The notes under the pieces are model-generated. The model saw only the letters and a program-made list of their open reading frames with translations, searched no databases and was not told where the DNA came from. Shown piece after piece: positions 1 to 7,710 of a DNA stretch of 55,499 nucleotides (the first letter of the stretch is position 1; every line of letters starts with the position of its first letter). The stretch spans positions 1-55,499 of the forward strand of contig JBHEMK010000198.1 of assembly GCA_046262635.1 (NCBI GenBank). The letters run 5' to 3'. The position numbers were made by a program, and so were the translations under genes. The stretch comes from JBHEMK01 sp046262635 (GTDB taxonomy: Bacteria > Actinomycetota > Thermoleophilia > Gaiellales > Gaiellaceae).

Positions 1-201
1 TTCTACGTCGCGGGCAAGGTCAAGTCACTCGGCGTCGACTGCGTGCCGGGCGAGTGGACAGAAGCCGACACGGAGCTGATCGAGCGGAAGTTCAGCGCCC
101 ACGGTCTCGGCTCGCCGCCAGAATTCCAGAAATTCGTCTGCGGGAAGAAGCTCTACAACTACGACAACCTCGAGCCCTCCGAGCGAAAGCTGGTTCTGTA
201 G
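1..201 (+). CDS. GXGXG-domain glutamate-synthase-like subunit (GlxC/MgsB-like), C-terminal end only
   Basis: Partial gene: the window opens inside it and only the last 66 codons are seen. The piece FYVAGKVKSLGVDC and the later KKLYNYDN resemble the end of the stand-alone GXGXG (glutamate synthase alpha C-terminal) subunit found as GlxC, or as MgsB of N-methylglutamate synthase. In that family the subunit forms the beta-helix of a split glutamate synthase and is encoded next to the FMN subunit. The FMN subunit follows here with no gap: the stop at 199-201 directly abuts the next ATG at 202, so the two are translationally coupled. The family call rests on a short C-terminal tail plus context. 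The glutamine-amidotransferase subunit would be expected upstream, outside the window. Confidence 0.6.
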   Translation, partial: FYVAGKVKSLGVDCVPGEWTEADTELIERKFSAHGLGSPPEFQKFVCGKKLYNYDNLEPSERKLVL

Positions 202-1635
202 ATGGCCGATGAGACGGCACCCTCGCCTCGCACGATCCTCGGGCACAGCCAGATCTTCACGCCTCAGGTCATCGACGACATCCACATGAAGGCGGAGCTT
301 GGCCGCTACCGCATGCGTGGATTCTCGATGTTCAAGCGCATCCCACACTGGGACGAGCTGATGTTCCTGCCGGGCACGCTCACGCGCTTCGTGATCGAGG
401 GCTACCGCGAGAAGTGCGAGACGAAGACCGTGCTCGGGGGCCGCTTCGCCGCGAAGCCGCTCGAGCTCGACATCCCCATCTACATCACGGGGATGAGCTT
501 CGGAGCATTGTCGCTCGAGGCGAAGATGGCCCTTGCGAAGGGCGCCTCGATGGCCGGGTCGGCGACGTGCTCGGGCGAGGGCGGGATGATCCCTCCGGAG
601 CGCGACCTCTCGACGAAGTGGTACTACCAGTGCATTCAGAGCCGGTACGGCTTCAATCCGCACCACCTGATGCTCGCCGATGCCTGTGAGTTCTTCATCG
701 GCCAGGGCTGCAAGGTCGGGCTCGGCGGCCACCTGATGGGCCAGAAGGTCACCGAGCAGGTCGCGGAGATGCGCTCGCTCCCGGTGGGGATCGACCAGCG
801 CTCGCCGGCTCGCCATCCCGACTGGCTCGGCCCGGACGACCTTTCGCTGAAGATCCAGGAAGTCCGTGAGGCGACGAACTACCAGATCCCGATCCAGCTC
901 AAGCTCGGCGCGGCACGCGTGTACGACGACGTGCGCATGGCCGCGAAGTGCGGGCCGGACGTGATCTACCTCGACGGGGCCGAGGGCTCGACGGGCGCCG
1001 GGCCGCATCTTGCGACCGAGGAGACGGGGATCCCGCTGATGGCCGCCATCCCGGAGGCCCGACGTGCGCTCGAGGACGTCGGCCTCGCGGACGAGATCGA
1101 CCTCGTCGTCGCCGGCGGGATCCGGAACGGCGGCGACGTCGCCAAGTGCATCGCGCTCGGCGCGAAAGCGGTCGCGATCGGTCACTCGGCCCTGATGGCC
1201 CTGAATTGCAACAAGGAGATCCCCGGGGTCACCGACTACGAGGGCACGGTCGGCGTTCCGGCCGGACGGTGCTATCACTGCCACACCGGCCGCTGCCCGG
1301 TCGGGATCACGACGCAGGATCCGGAGCTGCGCAAGAGACTCGTCGTCGAGGAGGCCGCCGAGCGGGTCTACAACTTCCTGCACACGCTGACAATTGAGGT
1401 TCAGATGCTCGCCCGCGCCTGCGGCAAGACTGACGTGCACAGCCTCGAACCCGAGGACCTGTGCGCACTCACGGTCGAGGCCGCGGCGATGGCGAAGGTT
1501 CCGCTTGCGGGCACGGACTACATCCCAGGGGTCACCGAGGCCCGGCACCACGCCGAGCTGAAGCGCCTGCTCGAGCGCTATGTCGAGTACCCGGCCGACT
1601 TCCTGCCGGCCGAGCCCGGAGTGCTGACCGACTGA
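202..1635 (+). CDS. FMN-binding glutamate-synthase-like subunit (GlxD/MgsC-like)
   Basis: 477 aa. A TIM-barrel glutamate synthase domain. The segment IYITGMSFGALSLEAK and the glycine-rich SGEGGMIP are typical of the GltB FMN/2-oxoglutarate site, and ADEIDLVVAGGIRNGGDVAK is the phosphate-binding end of the barrel. The cysteine cluster CYHCHTGRCPVGI near residue 355 is where glutamate synthases bind a [3Fe-4S] centre. Known homologues are the FMN subunit of split GltB-like enzymes such as N-methylglutamate synthase (methylamine plus glutamate to N-methylglutamate) and rhizobial GlxD. The upstream GXGXG subunit and the neighbouring trimethylamine dehydrogenase operon favour the methylamine role over general ammonia assimilation, which is inference. 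ATG 202 follows the preceding stop directly and overlaps the next start as TGATG. Confidence 0.85.
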   Translation: MADETAPSPRTILGHSQIFTPQVIDDIHMKAELGRYRMRGFSMFKRIPHWDELMFLPGTLTRFVIEGYREKCETKTVLGGRFAAKPLELDIPIYITGMSFGALSLEAKMALAKGASMAGSATCSGEGGMIPPERDLSTKWYYQCIQSRYGFNPHHLMLADACEFFIGQGCKVGLGGHLMGQKVTEQVAEMRSLPVGIDQRSPARHPDWLGPDDLSLKIQEVREATNYQIPIQLKLGAARVYDDVRMAAKCGPDVIYLDGAEGSTGAGPHLATEETGIPLMAAIPEARRALEDVGLADEIDLVVAGGIRNGGDVAKCIALGAKAVAIGHSALMALNCNKEIPGVTDYEGTVGVPAGRCYHCHTGRCPVGITTQDPELRKRLVVEEAAERVYNFLHTLTIEVQMLARACGKTDVHSLEPEDLCALTVEAAAMAKVPLAGTDYIPGVTEARHHAELKRLLERYVEYPADFLPAEPGVLTD

Positions 1636-2057
1636 TGGCCGAGAACCCCAGCCGGCAGCTCGACGCCGAGACGCTCTCCGGGCATCGCTTTCCCTACCAG
1701 GAGGACATCTCGCTGGTCGACGACGTCGATTTGATCGCGGCCACGCCCGGGCCCGACCTCAACTGGCTCGAGGACGTCGAGCTGCTCGAGGAGGACGGGA
1801 CCCCGGCCGTGTTCGACCGCTACTCCAACTCCTTCCTGAAGATCCACTTCCCCATTCCCGAGGGGCGCGAGGACGAGCTCGCCCGCAAGGTGCTGATCAA
1901 GCACCTGCAGTCGGGAAACTCCTACGGGATCCAGCTCAAGGAGAAACACTGCAAATTCCCCCAGCCGGAGCTCGGCTCGTGGGCCGACGGCTCGCGGACT
2001 GTGGGAACCGACTGGAAGCCGCCCGCGCTCGAGGGCTGGGAGGCACCGGGCCACTGA
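1635..2057 (+). CDS. small conserved-looking protein coupled to the glutamate-synthase-like subunits
   Basis: 140 aa, family not recognised. The ATG at 1635 shares its A with the preceding TGA (TGATG), so it is very probably the third gene of the same operon. The protein is acidic in its N-terminal half (SLVDDVDLIA, LEDVELLEED) and has no signal peptide or membrane segment. It has one cysteine (KEKHCKFPQPE near residue 108) and a tryptophan-rich end. The codon pattern matches its neighbours, whereas the longer reading frame that runs in from 1461 is antisense-like upstream of 1635. A role as accessory or assembly subunit of the glutamate-synthase-like complex is inferred from position only. 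Confidence 0.75.
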   Translation: MAENPSRQLDAETLSGHRFPYQEDISLVDDVDLIAATPGPDLNWLEDVELLEEDGTPAVFDRYSNSFLKIHFPIPEGREDELARKVLIKHLQSGNSYGIQLKEKHCKFPQPELGSWADGSRTVGTDWKPPALEGWEAPGH

Positions 2058-2554
2058 ATCGTCGTTCAAAGCGGTCGGAGTAGGCATCCTCGCGGGCGCG
2101 CGTTCAGGCCGCCGGCGAGCACGCGTCGGCTGACGATTCTGAGCACTCGATCAGATGGGCTCCGAACCGGTCGGACGATCGTGCTCGTCCTCCGGCCCGA
2201 CGGCGGGCCGTCGACGCGCAACCGCTAAGCCTTCGGAGCGCTTGCCGGGCTCTCGACGCTGGCATCCCCGTCCAGTCGCAGGACACCCGGACCTCCTCGC
2301 AGCGAACGCCGTCGCCCAGCTCGTTGCGCCTGCGCGCGTCATCCACGGGCGACCGCGGCGCTTCTGCGCGCGTCGACGGGCGATCGACGGCTGCCGCATC
2401 CTCGCTGGCGGGCAGACGCGACGCGCCCTCGCCGGTGACCGCCGCTCGCTGGGCTTCGACCGGGTGCGGGTGAGCGGGCGCAGCCGATCCTGAGCGCGAG
2501 GTTCGCGCGCGGCAGATCCGGGAACCCCTCGAGCACGAGCGAAAGGAGAGGAAC
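2058..2554. other. about 500-bp intergenic stretch between converging operons
   Basis: No convincing gene. The reading frames here (for example 2155-2493 +) have Arg/Ser-rich shadow composition and no ribosome binding site. An 8-bp inverted pair, GAATCGTC at 2056-2063 and GACGATTC at 2132-2139, begins at the stop of the previous gene, but its 68-base loop makes it a weak terminator candidate. Nothing else was recognised. Confidence 0.4.
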
Positions 2555-2746
2555 ATGGGCGACGACGAGAAGCAGCTGGTGCCGGACCCAGACCACGGGA
2601 GCGAGCCGCCCGAGCCGGAGACGCCGACGGGGTCGGGTGAGGAGACGGAGGACGCCGAGCACGAACCCTCGCCCGCAGCGGGCCGGGCGCTCGGGGGCGG
2701 CGTTGCCCGCGGCGGATCAGCCGGGGGCGGCGCAAGCGGCTCCTGA
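2555..2746 (+). CDS. small acidic low-complexity protein, hypothetical
   Basis: 63 aa. The support is a strong Shine-Dalgarno, AAAGGAGAGG, ending a few bases before the ATG. The product is Glu/Asp/Pro-rich at the start and Gly/Ala/Ser-rich at the end (GGGVARGGSAGGGASGS), so it is likely disordered, with no membrane segment or cysteine. It lies between two converging operons and stops 8 bases from the stop codon of the GcvT-like gene on the other strand. I do not recognise a family. It could be a non-coding stretch with a chance ribosome site. Confidence 0.45.
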   Translation: MGDDEKQLVPDPDHGSEPPEPETPTGSGEETEDAEHEPSPAAGRALGGGVARGGSAGGGASGS

Positions 2747-2753
2747 GCGGCCG

Positions 2754-3863
2754 CTACGACTCCTTCGCCCGCCTCCGCCCCGGGTCGTAAACCGGGTGGC
2801 GAACGACCTCGCCCGGGACGGAGGTATCGCCCACGCGGGCGGCCACCTTCGTCCCGGGCTGTGCGAGCTCCTTTGGGAGCTTTGCCAGCCCGAGCGTCTT
2901 GCCGTCGAGACAGGGCGAGACGATCGCCTGGGTGACGAAGCCGGCCTCGTTGCCGTCGACGAGGAGCCGTGCGTCGGTCGCCTCCTCGCCGCCGGCTTCG
3001 AGCACGACGCTCGTCAGCCGAAGCGACGTCGCCTCGCGGTCTCGCTCCAGCCCGGCCCTGCCTTGGAAATCCCCCTTGTCGAGCGCGACCGACCAGCCGA
3101 GACCGCATTCGTAGGGTGAGACCCTCGGGTTGTACTCGACGCCGCCGATGATGAAGCCGCCCTCGATCCGGAAGAGATCGAGCGCAGTCATCCCGATCAC
3201 CTTCATCCCCTGCGGCTCGCACGCATCGATCAGGGCGTCCCAAAGCTCGAGCTCGCGGCCGCGCTCGGCCCAGAGCTCGTAGCCGAGTTCGGCCGTATAG
3301 CCGAGGCGGGTCATGAAGATCGGGATGCCCGCGATCTCCACGTCCTCCCGGAACGTGTAGTACGGGAAGGCGGCGTTCGACAGGTCCTGGTTTGCGAGCG
3401 GCTGGAGCAGGTCGCGGGCCGACGGCCCCTGGAGGCAGAGGTGCGGCAGGTCTTCGGTGCACTCGCGCACCGTGATTCCCGTTCCTTCCGCTTTGGCGGC
3501 GAAGATCTCCGCATCGCGATCGTTCGCCCCGCAGAAGCGGATCCGGTCCGGTGCCCGCAGCATGACCGTGCAGTCGTCGACCATCTTTCCGTCCTCGTCG
3601 CACAACGCGCCATAGGCGATCTGTCCCTGCTCGAGGCTCGAGACGTCGCGCGTGACGATCGTGTTCACGAGCCCGAGCGCACCCGGACCCACGAGATCGA
3701 CCTTGCGCAGCATCGAGAAGTCCATCAGCCCCGCCCGCTCGCGCACGGCCCGGTATTCGTCCTGCGTGTCGGTCACGACCGCAGGCGCCCAGTAGCCGAA
3801 GAGATCGATCCATTCGTCGGTGAGCGCCTTCAGGCGCGGATAGAACGCCGTCTCCTTGCTCAC
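2754..3863 (-). CDS. GcvT-like aminomethyl/methyl transferase family protein
   Basis: 369 aa, the usual length of glycine-cleavage T-type proteins. Family features: DFSMLRKVDLVGPGAL near residue 48, LPHLCLQGPSARDLL in the middle, the substrate-loop segment RLGYTAELGYELW, and LFRIEGGFIIGG before the C-terminal barrel. GcvT relatives move a one-carbon unit from an amine to tetrahydrofolate, giving 5,10-methylene-THF. It is the last gene of the methylamine operon; its ATG overlaps the preceding TGA (ATGA, 3860-3863). The inferred role is capture of the C1 unit released by the flavin dehydrogenases upstream. The exact amine donor cannot be read from sequence. A second GcvT-like gene lies at 13269-14369. 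Confidence 0.85.
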   Translation of the reverse strand: MSKETAFYPRLKALTDEWIDLFGYWAPAVVTDTQDEYRAVRERAGLMDFSMLRKVDLVGPGALGLVNTIVTRDVSSLEQGQIAYGALCDEDGKMVDDCTVMLRAPDRIRFCGANDRDAEIFAAKAEGTGITVRECTEDLPHLCLQGPSARDLLQPLANQDLSNAAFPYYTFREDVEIAGIPIFMTRLGYTAELGYELWAERGRELELWDALIDACEPQGMKVIGMTALDLFRIEGGFIIGGVEYNPRVSPYECGLGWSVALDKGDFQGRAGLERDREATSLRLTSVVLEAGGEEATDARLLVDGNEAGFVTQAIVSPCLDGKTLGLAKLPKELAQPGTKVAARVGDTSVPGEVVRHPVYDPGRRRAKES

Positions 3864-5983
3864 TGCTCACTCCCTTCGTCGACCGCGGTCGCCGCGACGG
3901 CCGTCCGCACCTCGAGGCCGATCGCCTCGAGCACGAGCTCCGACAGCTCGCGCAGCTCCAGCTTTCCTTGATGGCCCGACGTCTTGATCGCGTCCTCGTA
4001 CATGGTCACATCCTTGGGGCAGGCGACCACGAAGTAGTCAAGCGTGCCGAGCTCGACGGCCTCATCGATCCGCTGTTCGCTCGGCCGCCTGGACCCCTCG
4101 CGCCGGAGCTCCGTCATCCAGATGCGACCGCCACCGGCGCCACAACAGAATGAGTTGTCGCGATTGCGCGGCATCTCCACGAGCTCGCAGCCGATCGCCT
4201 CGAGCACGAGCCGCGGCGCGTCGTAGACACCGTTGTAGCGCCCGAGCGTGCACGGGTCGTGGTACGTGACGCGGTAGCCGAGCGGCCGGGCCGGCATGAG
4301 CGCTCCGCTCTGGAGCAGCTCGAGCAGGAGCTGCGAGTGGTGGAGGACGTTCCAGGTGCCGCCGTGGAGCGGGTATTCATTCCGGAGCGTGTGGAAGGTG
4401 TGCGGGTCGGAGGAGAAGATCCGCTCGAAGTCACAGCCCGAGATCGTGCGCACGTTCTCCTCGGCGAGTGAGGCCCAGAGCCCTTCCTCGCCGGCGCGGC
4501 GCACGTCGCAGCCGGCGGTCTTCTCGGCGTCGGAAAGGATCCCGAAGTCGGCGTCCGCGTGGCTCAGGAGCTTCGCGAGCGCCTGTGTCGCCCGTTGGTT
4601 GCGGGGATCGAACGAGGCGTAGTCGCCGACGAACCAGAGCAGCTCGGCCGGCTCGCGGCGGATATCCCTGACCTCGAAGCCGAGCTCGCGCGTCCAGCGC
4701 GGCCGCTTGCGCTTCGGCTCCTTGAACGAGTTGCCCGTCTCGTAGACCGCCTCGAGTGTCGACTGGAGCAGTGGATCCATCTCGCCCTCCTCGACCAGCC
4801 GCCGCCGCAGCTGGTTGATGATCGGCACGTGCTCGATGCCGACCGGGCAGATCTCGACGCAGGCCATGCACTGCATGCAGGACCAGAGGGTCTCGGGCAG
4901 GATCGGGTTGCCGACGAGCGGGGCTCCCGCCTGGTAGAGCGGCGGCACGCCGAGCGTGGAACGGATCCCGACCGAACCCTCCGCCACCTCCCGCAGGTCC
5001 AGGATCAGGTCGCGCGGAGACAACGGATAGCCGCTCGCGGTCGCCGGGCAGGCCTCGTGGCACTTGCCGCACTTCGTGCAGGCGTCCAGCGAGACGAGGT
5101 GCTGCCACGCGAGATCGGCGATCCGGCCGTAGCCGACGTCGGCCGGCTTCGTGTCGGGCGGGGTCGGCACGAGCCGCTTGCCGGCCCGCTCGTCCCTGGC
5201 GGCGACATTGGCGGGGCCGGTGAGCATGTGCACGGCCTTCGTGAACGGGATCGACGAGACGAACGCGAGCGCAACGACGCCGTGCGCCCACCAGAGCGCG
5301 AAGTGCGCCGAGGAGGCGGTCTGGCCCTCGAGTCCGAGTCCGCGCAATCCCTGCCCCAGCGCCCAGCCGATCGGCGACCAGGTCTCGAACGACGGGTTCG
5401 TCTGAGCGATCCGGAACGCCTCGAGCAGCAGCCCGCTCGCGCCGAGGAAAAAGAGCGAGCCGAGGAAGACCCAGTCGCCGACGACGTAGCCGGTGCGGTC
5501 CTGCTCGCGGTCGACACGGCGGTAGTCGAGCCGGAACGGTCGCTCCACGCCGCGCTTGACGGCCATCGCCACGAGTCCGACGAGGAGCGCGGCACCGAAG
5601 AGATCGAGGAAGAGCGAGTACCCGAGATAGAACCTGCCGCGCCAGAAGTCGAAGCCGAAGAGTGGCCTTGCGACATCGTCCTGGACGGCGAGGATCGCCG
5701 TGCCGATGAAGAGGACGACGAATCCGTAGAAGATCAGGAGGTGTGCGAGCCCCGCGATGGGATCGCGCCGGTTGATCCACCGGTGCGTCAGCACGATCCG
5801 CGCCGTCCGGGCGAGCCGGCGAGCCGGCGCATCCACGGGGAGAGAGCGGCCGCCGAGACGATACTTGCGCACGAGGCGCCAGACGCCCCAGAAGAACACG
5901 GCAGTCGAGATGACAATCAGCACGTACCAGAGCACGATCTCCCAGTGTGCGAGACCGGCGAACGTCTGGCGCGTCGCCGTCAA
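3860..5983 (-). CDS. membrane-anchored 4Fe-4S/CCG-domain oxidoreductase (DgcB/EtfD-like), probable ETF:quinone link
   Basis: 707 aa. Order: a NarI-like N-terminal part with about five or six hydrophobic segments (residues roughly 12-270), then two 4Fe-4S clusters of ferredoxin type (CTKCGKCHEACP and CMQCMACVEICP), then heterodisulfide-reductase-type cysteine domains, of which the C-terminal one shows YHDPCTLGRYNG and FCCGAGGG. This is the layout of DgcB of dimethylglycine demethylase and of EtfD-type proteins that pass electrons from electron-transfer flavoprotein to membrane quinone. It lies directly downstream of etfB and etfA with 4-base overlaps on both sides, which fits that role. It therefore takes the place of a conventional ETF-quinone oxidoreductase in this operon. 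The electron route is inferred; the domain order is seen. Confidence 0.85.
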   Translation of the reverse strand: MTATRQTFAGLAHWEIVLWYVLIVISTAVFFWGVWRLVRKYRLGGRSLPVDAPARRLARTARIVLTHRWINRRDPIAGLAHLLIFYGFVVLFIGTAILAVQDDVARPLFGFDFWRGRFYLGYSLFLDLFGAALLVGLVAMAVKRGVERPFRLDYRRVDREQDRTGYVVGDWVFLGSLFFLGASGLLLEAFRIAQTNPSFETWSPIGWALGQGLRGLGLEGQTASSAHFALWWAHGVVALAFVSSIPFTKAVHMLTGPANVAARDERAGKRLVPTPPDTKPADVGYGRIADLAWQHLVSLDACTKCGKCHEACPATASGYPLSPRDLILDLREVAEGSVGIRSTLGVPPLYQAGAPLVGNPILPETLWSCMQCMACVEICPVGIEHVPIINQLRRRLVEEGEMDPLLQSTLEAVYETGNSFKEPKRKRPRWTRELGFEVRDIRREPAELLWFVGDYASFDPRNQRATQALAKLLSHADADFGILSDAEKTAGCDVRRAGEEGLWASLAEENVRTISGCDFERIFSSDPHTFHTLRNEYPLHGGTWNVLHHSQLLLELLQSGALMPARPLGYRVTYHDPCTLGRYNGVYDAPRLVLEAIGCELVEMPRNRDNSFCCGAGGGRIWMTELRREGSRRPSEQRIDEAVELGTLDYFVVACPKDVTMYEDAIKTSGHQGKLELRELSELVLEAIGLEVRTAVAATAVDEGSEQ

Positions 5984-6921
5984 AAGAGCTTCTCGAGCTC
6001 CTCGACGACGTCGAACAGGTCAGCTGCGGCGCCGTAGTGGGCTACCTCGAAGATCGCGGCGTCCGGATCGGTGTTGACCGCGATGATCGTGCCGCTCGTC
6101 TTCATCCCGGCCAGGTGCTGCACCGCTCCGGAGATGCCGAGAGCGAGGTAGACCTTCGGTTTGACGGTCTTCCCCGACTGCCCCACCTGGCGCGCGCTCG
6201 GCATCCAGCCGGCGTCGACGAGCGGACGCGAGACCGAGAGCGTCGCCCCCATCTTCGCCGCCAGCTCCTCGAACTGCGGGATGCTCTCCTTCTCGCCGAC
6301 GCCGCGCCCGATCGAGAGCAGGAAGTCGGCGGTGGTGATGTCGACATCGCCCGCCGCCGCCTCGACGAACTCGCGGTGGCGAGCGCGCGACTCGGCCGCC
6401 GGCGGCGCCAGCTCCGTCACGGTCGGGGTGGCGTTTCCGGACGCCGCGGCCCAGGCCGTCGGGCGCAGCAGGAGCAGTACCTGCTCGGACTCGGGGAAGT
6501 CGACCTCCCCGTGCACCTTGTTGCCGTAGAAGGCTCGCGTCACCACGAGCCGGCCGTCTTCGCGGCGAACGGCGAAGACGTCACTCGCCAAGCCGAGCCC
6601 GAGCTTCACCGCGAGCGAGGGTCCGTAGCCCATGCTGTTGACCGTGAACCCGAGCAGCGTCGCCTCGGGTCGCCGGGCCTCGACGAGCGCCTCGACCGCG
6701 CTCTGGAAGACGTCGTTCTCGAACTCCTCCTGCGGGACGGTGACGGTAACGATCTCGTCGACGCCCGCGACGCTCAGCGCCTCGACGAGCGGCGCGGGGT
6801 CCTTCGCGATCACGGCGACCGCCACCGGACCCTCCAGCTCGACCGCCGCCGACACCAGCTCGAGGGTGACGTCGCGCAGGCGCCCGCGCAGATGTTCGGC
6901 GACGACGAGGACGCCGCTCAC
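5980..6921 (-). CDS. etfA: electron transfer flavoprotein alpha subunit
   Basis: 313 aa, normal EtfA length. The C-terminal FAD-binding region shows the family pattern: VGQSGKTVKPKVYLALGISG near residue 235, then QHLAGMKTSGTIIAVNTDP and the final AHYGAAADLFDVVEEL. The N-terminal half carries the usual EtfA/EtfB-type fold. It pairs with the EtfB gene immediately upstream (ATGA overlap at 6918-6921). ETF accepts single electrons from flavin dehydrogenases; trimethylamine dehydrogenase, encoded two genes upstream, is a classical ETF partner. The start at 6921 is fixed by the overlap with the etfB stop. Confidence 0.93.
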   Translation of the reverse strand: MSGVLVVAEHLRGRLRDVTLELVSAAVELEGPVAVAVIAKDPAPLVEALSVAGVDEIVTVTVPQEEFENDVFQSAVEALVEARRPEATLLGFTVNSMGYGPSLAVKLGLGLASDVFAVRREDGRLVVTRAFYGNKVHGEVDFPESEQVLLLLRPTAWAAASGNATPTVTELAPPAAESRARHREFVEAAAGDVDITTADFLLSIGRGVGEKESIPQFEELAAKMGATLSVSRPLVDAGWMPSARQVGQSGKTVKPKVYLALGISGAVQHLAGMKTSGTIIAVNTDPDAAIFEVAHYGAAADLFDVVEELEKLF

Positions 6922-7685
6922 GCGAGCCGCTCCCGGACGAGCTCGGCGATCCGGCGGGCGATCTCGGCTGGCCCACCGTCGAGCATCTCTGCGCCCTCGC
7001 CGCGCGGCGGCGCGAACATCTGCCGCACCCGGTAGGCCGGCGCTCCCCCGGCGTCCGGATCGAGTTGCGCGATCTCCTTCTGCTCGGCCTGCTTGATCGC
7101 GCGCAGGCTCGCATAGCGGGGCTCGTTGATCCCCGTCTGGATCGTCAGCAGCGCCGGTGTGTCAACCTCGACGACGTCGAGGAGACCGCCCTCGAGCTCG
7201 CGGTTCACCGTCGCCTTGTGCCCGCCGGGGTCGTAGTCGATGCGCGTTACCACGGCCACGCGCGGCAGTCCGAGGAGCTCCGCCAGCGCCGTCCCGGTCG
7301 CCGCCTGGACTGAATCGCTCGACTGGACGCCCGTGAGGACGAGGTCGGCGCCCTCCGGGCCGATTGCACCGGCGAGCGCCCGCGCGACCGTGAAGGGATC
7401 GCGAGAGTCGAGCCCGTCGGAGCGGACGCGGATCGCGCGATCGGCACCCATCGCGAGGCAGCGGCGCAGCGCAGCCTCCGCCTCCTCGTCACCCACCGTG
7501 ATCACCACGACCTCGCCTTCCTCCCCCGTCGCCTCCCGGATCCGCAGCGCCTCCTCGGCGGCGGAGCCGTCCCACTCGTTCAGGGCGCGGTCGAGGTAGT
7601 CCGGGTCGACGTCGCGACCGTCGGCCGCGAACTCCACCTCGTCCCCGAGCACGGCGACCTGCTTGACGCACACGACGACCTTCAT
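6918..7685 (-). CDS. etfB: electron transfer flavoprotein beta subunit
   Basis: 255 aa. Begins MKVVVCVKQV and contains LNEWDGSAAEEALRIRE near residue 37, the conserved EtfB stretch, followed by the AMP-binding part (VVVITVGDEEAEAALR, then LVLTGVQSSD). A ribosome site GGGAGGG precedes the ATG at 7685. It forms the heterodimer with the following etfA and sits 25 bases downstream of the trimethylamine dehydrogenase gene. The match between a specific flavin dehydrogenase and its own ETF pair is a known arrangement in methylotrophs. Confidence 0.93.
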   Translation of the reverse strand: MKVVVCVKQVAVLGDEVEFAADGRDVDPDYLDRALNEWDGSAAEEALRIREATGEEGEVVVITVGDEEAEAALRRCLAMGADRAIRVRSDGLDSRDPFTVARALAGAIGPEGADLVLTGVQSSDSVQAATGTALAELLGLPRVAVVTRIDYDPGGHKATVNRELEGGLLDVVEVDTPALLTIQTGINEPRYASLRAIKQAEQKEIAQLDPDAGGAPAYRVRQMFAPPRGEGAEMLDGGPAEIARRIAELVRERLA

Positions 7686-7710
7686 CCGGCCCTCCCTCGA
7701 GCTCCGACGA

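Noticed and set aside
25..1551. Long minus-strand open frame opposite the glutamate-synthase-like gene
   Set aside because: It has Arg/Asp/Val-rich antisense composition and no family motifs, while the plus strand carries a clear enzyme. Similar long antisense frames (for example 4559-6037 +, 7663-9639 +, 25570-27648 -, 33998-36499 -) were dropped for the same reason; they are normal in GC-rich DNA.
2155..2493. 112-aa open frame on the plus strand in the convergent gap
   Set aside because: Arg/Ser-rich, no ribosome binding site, no recognisable motif.
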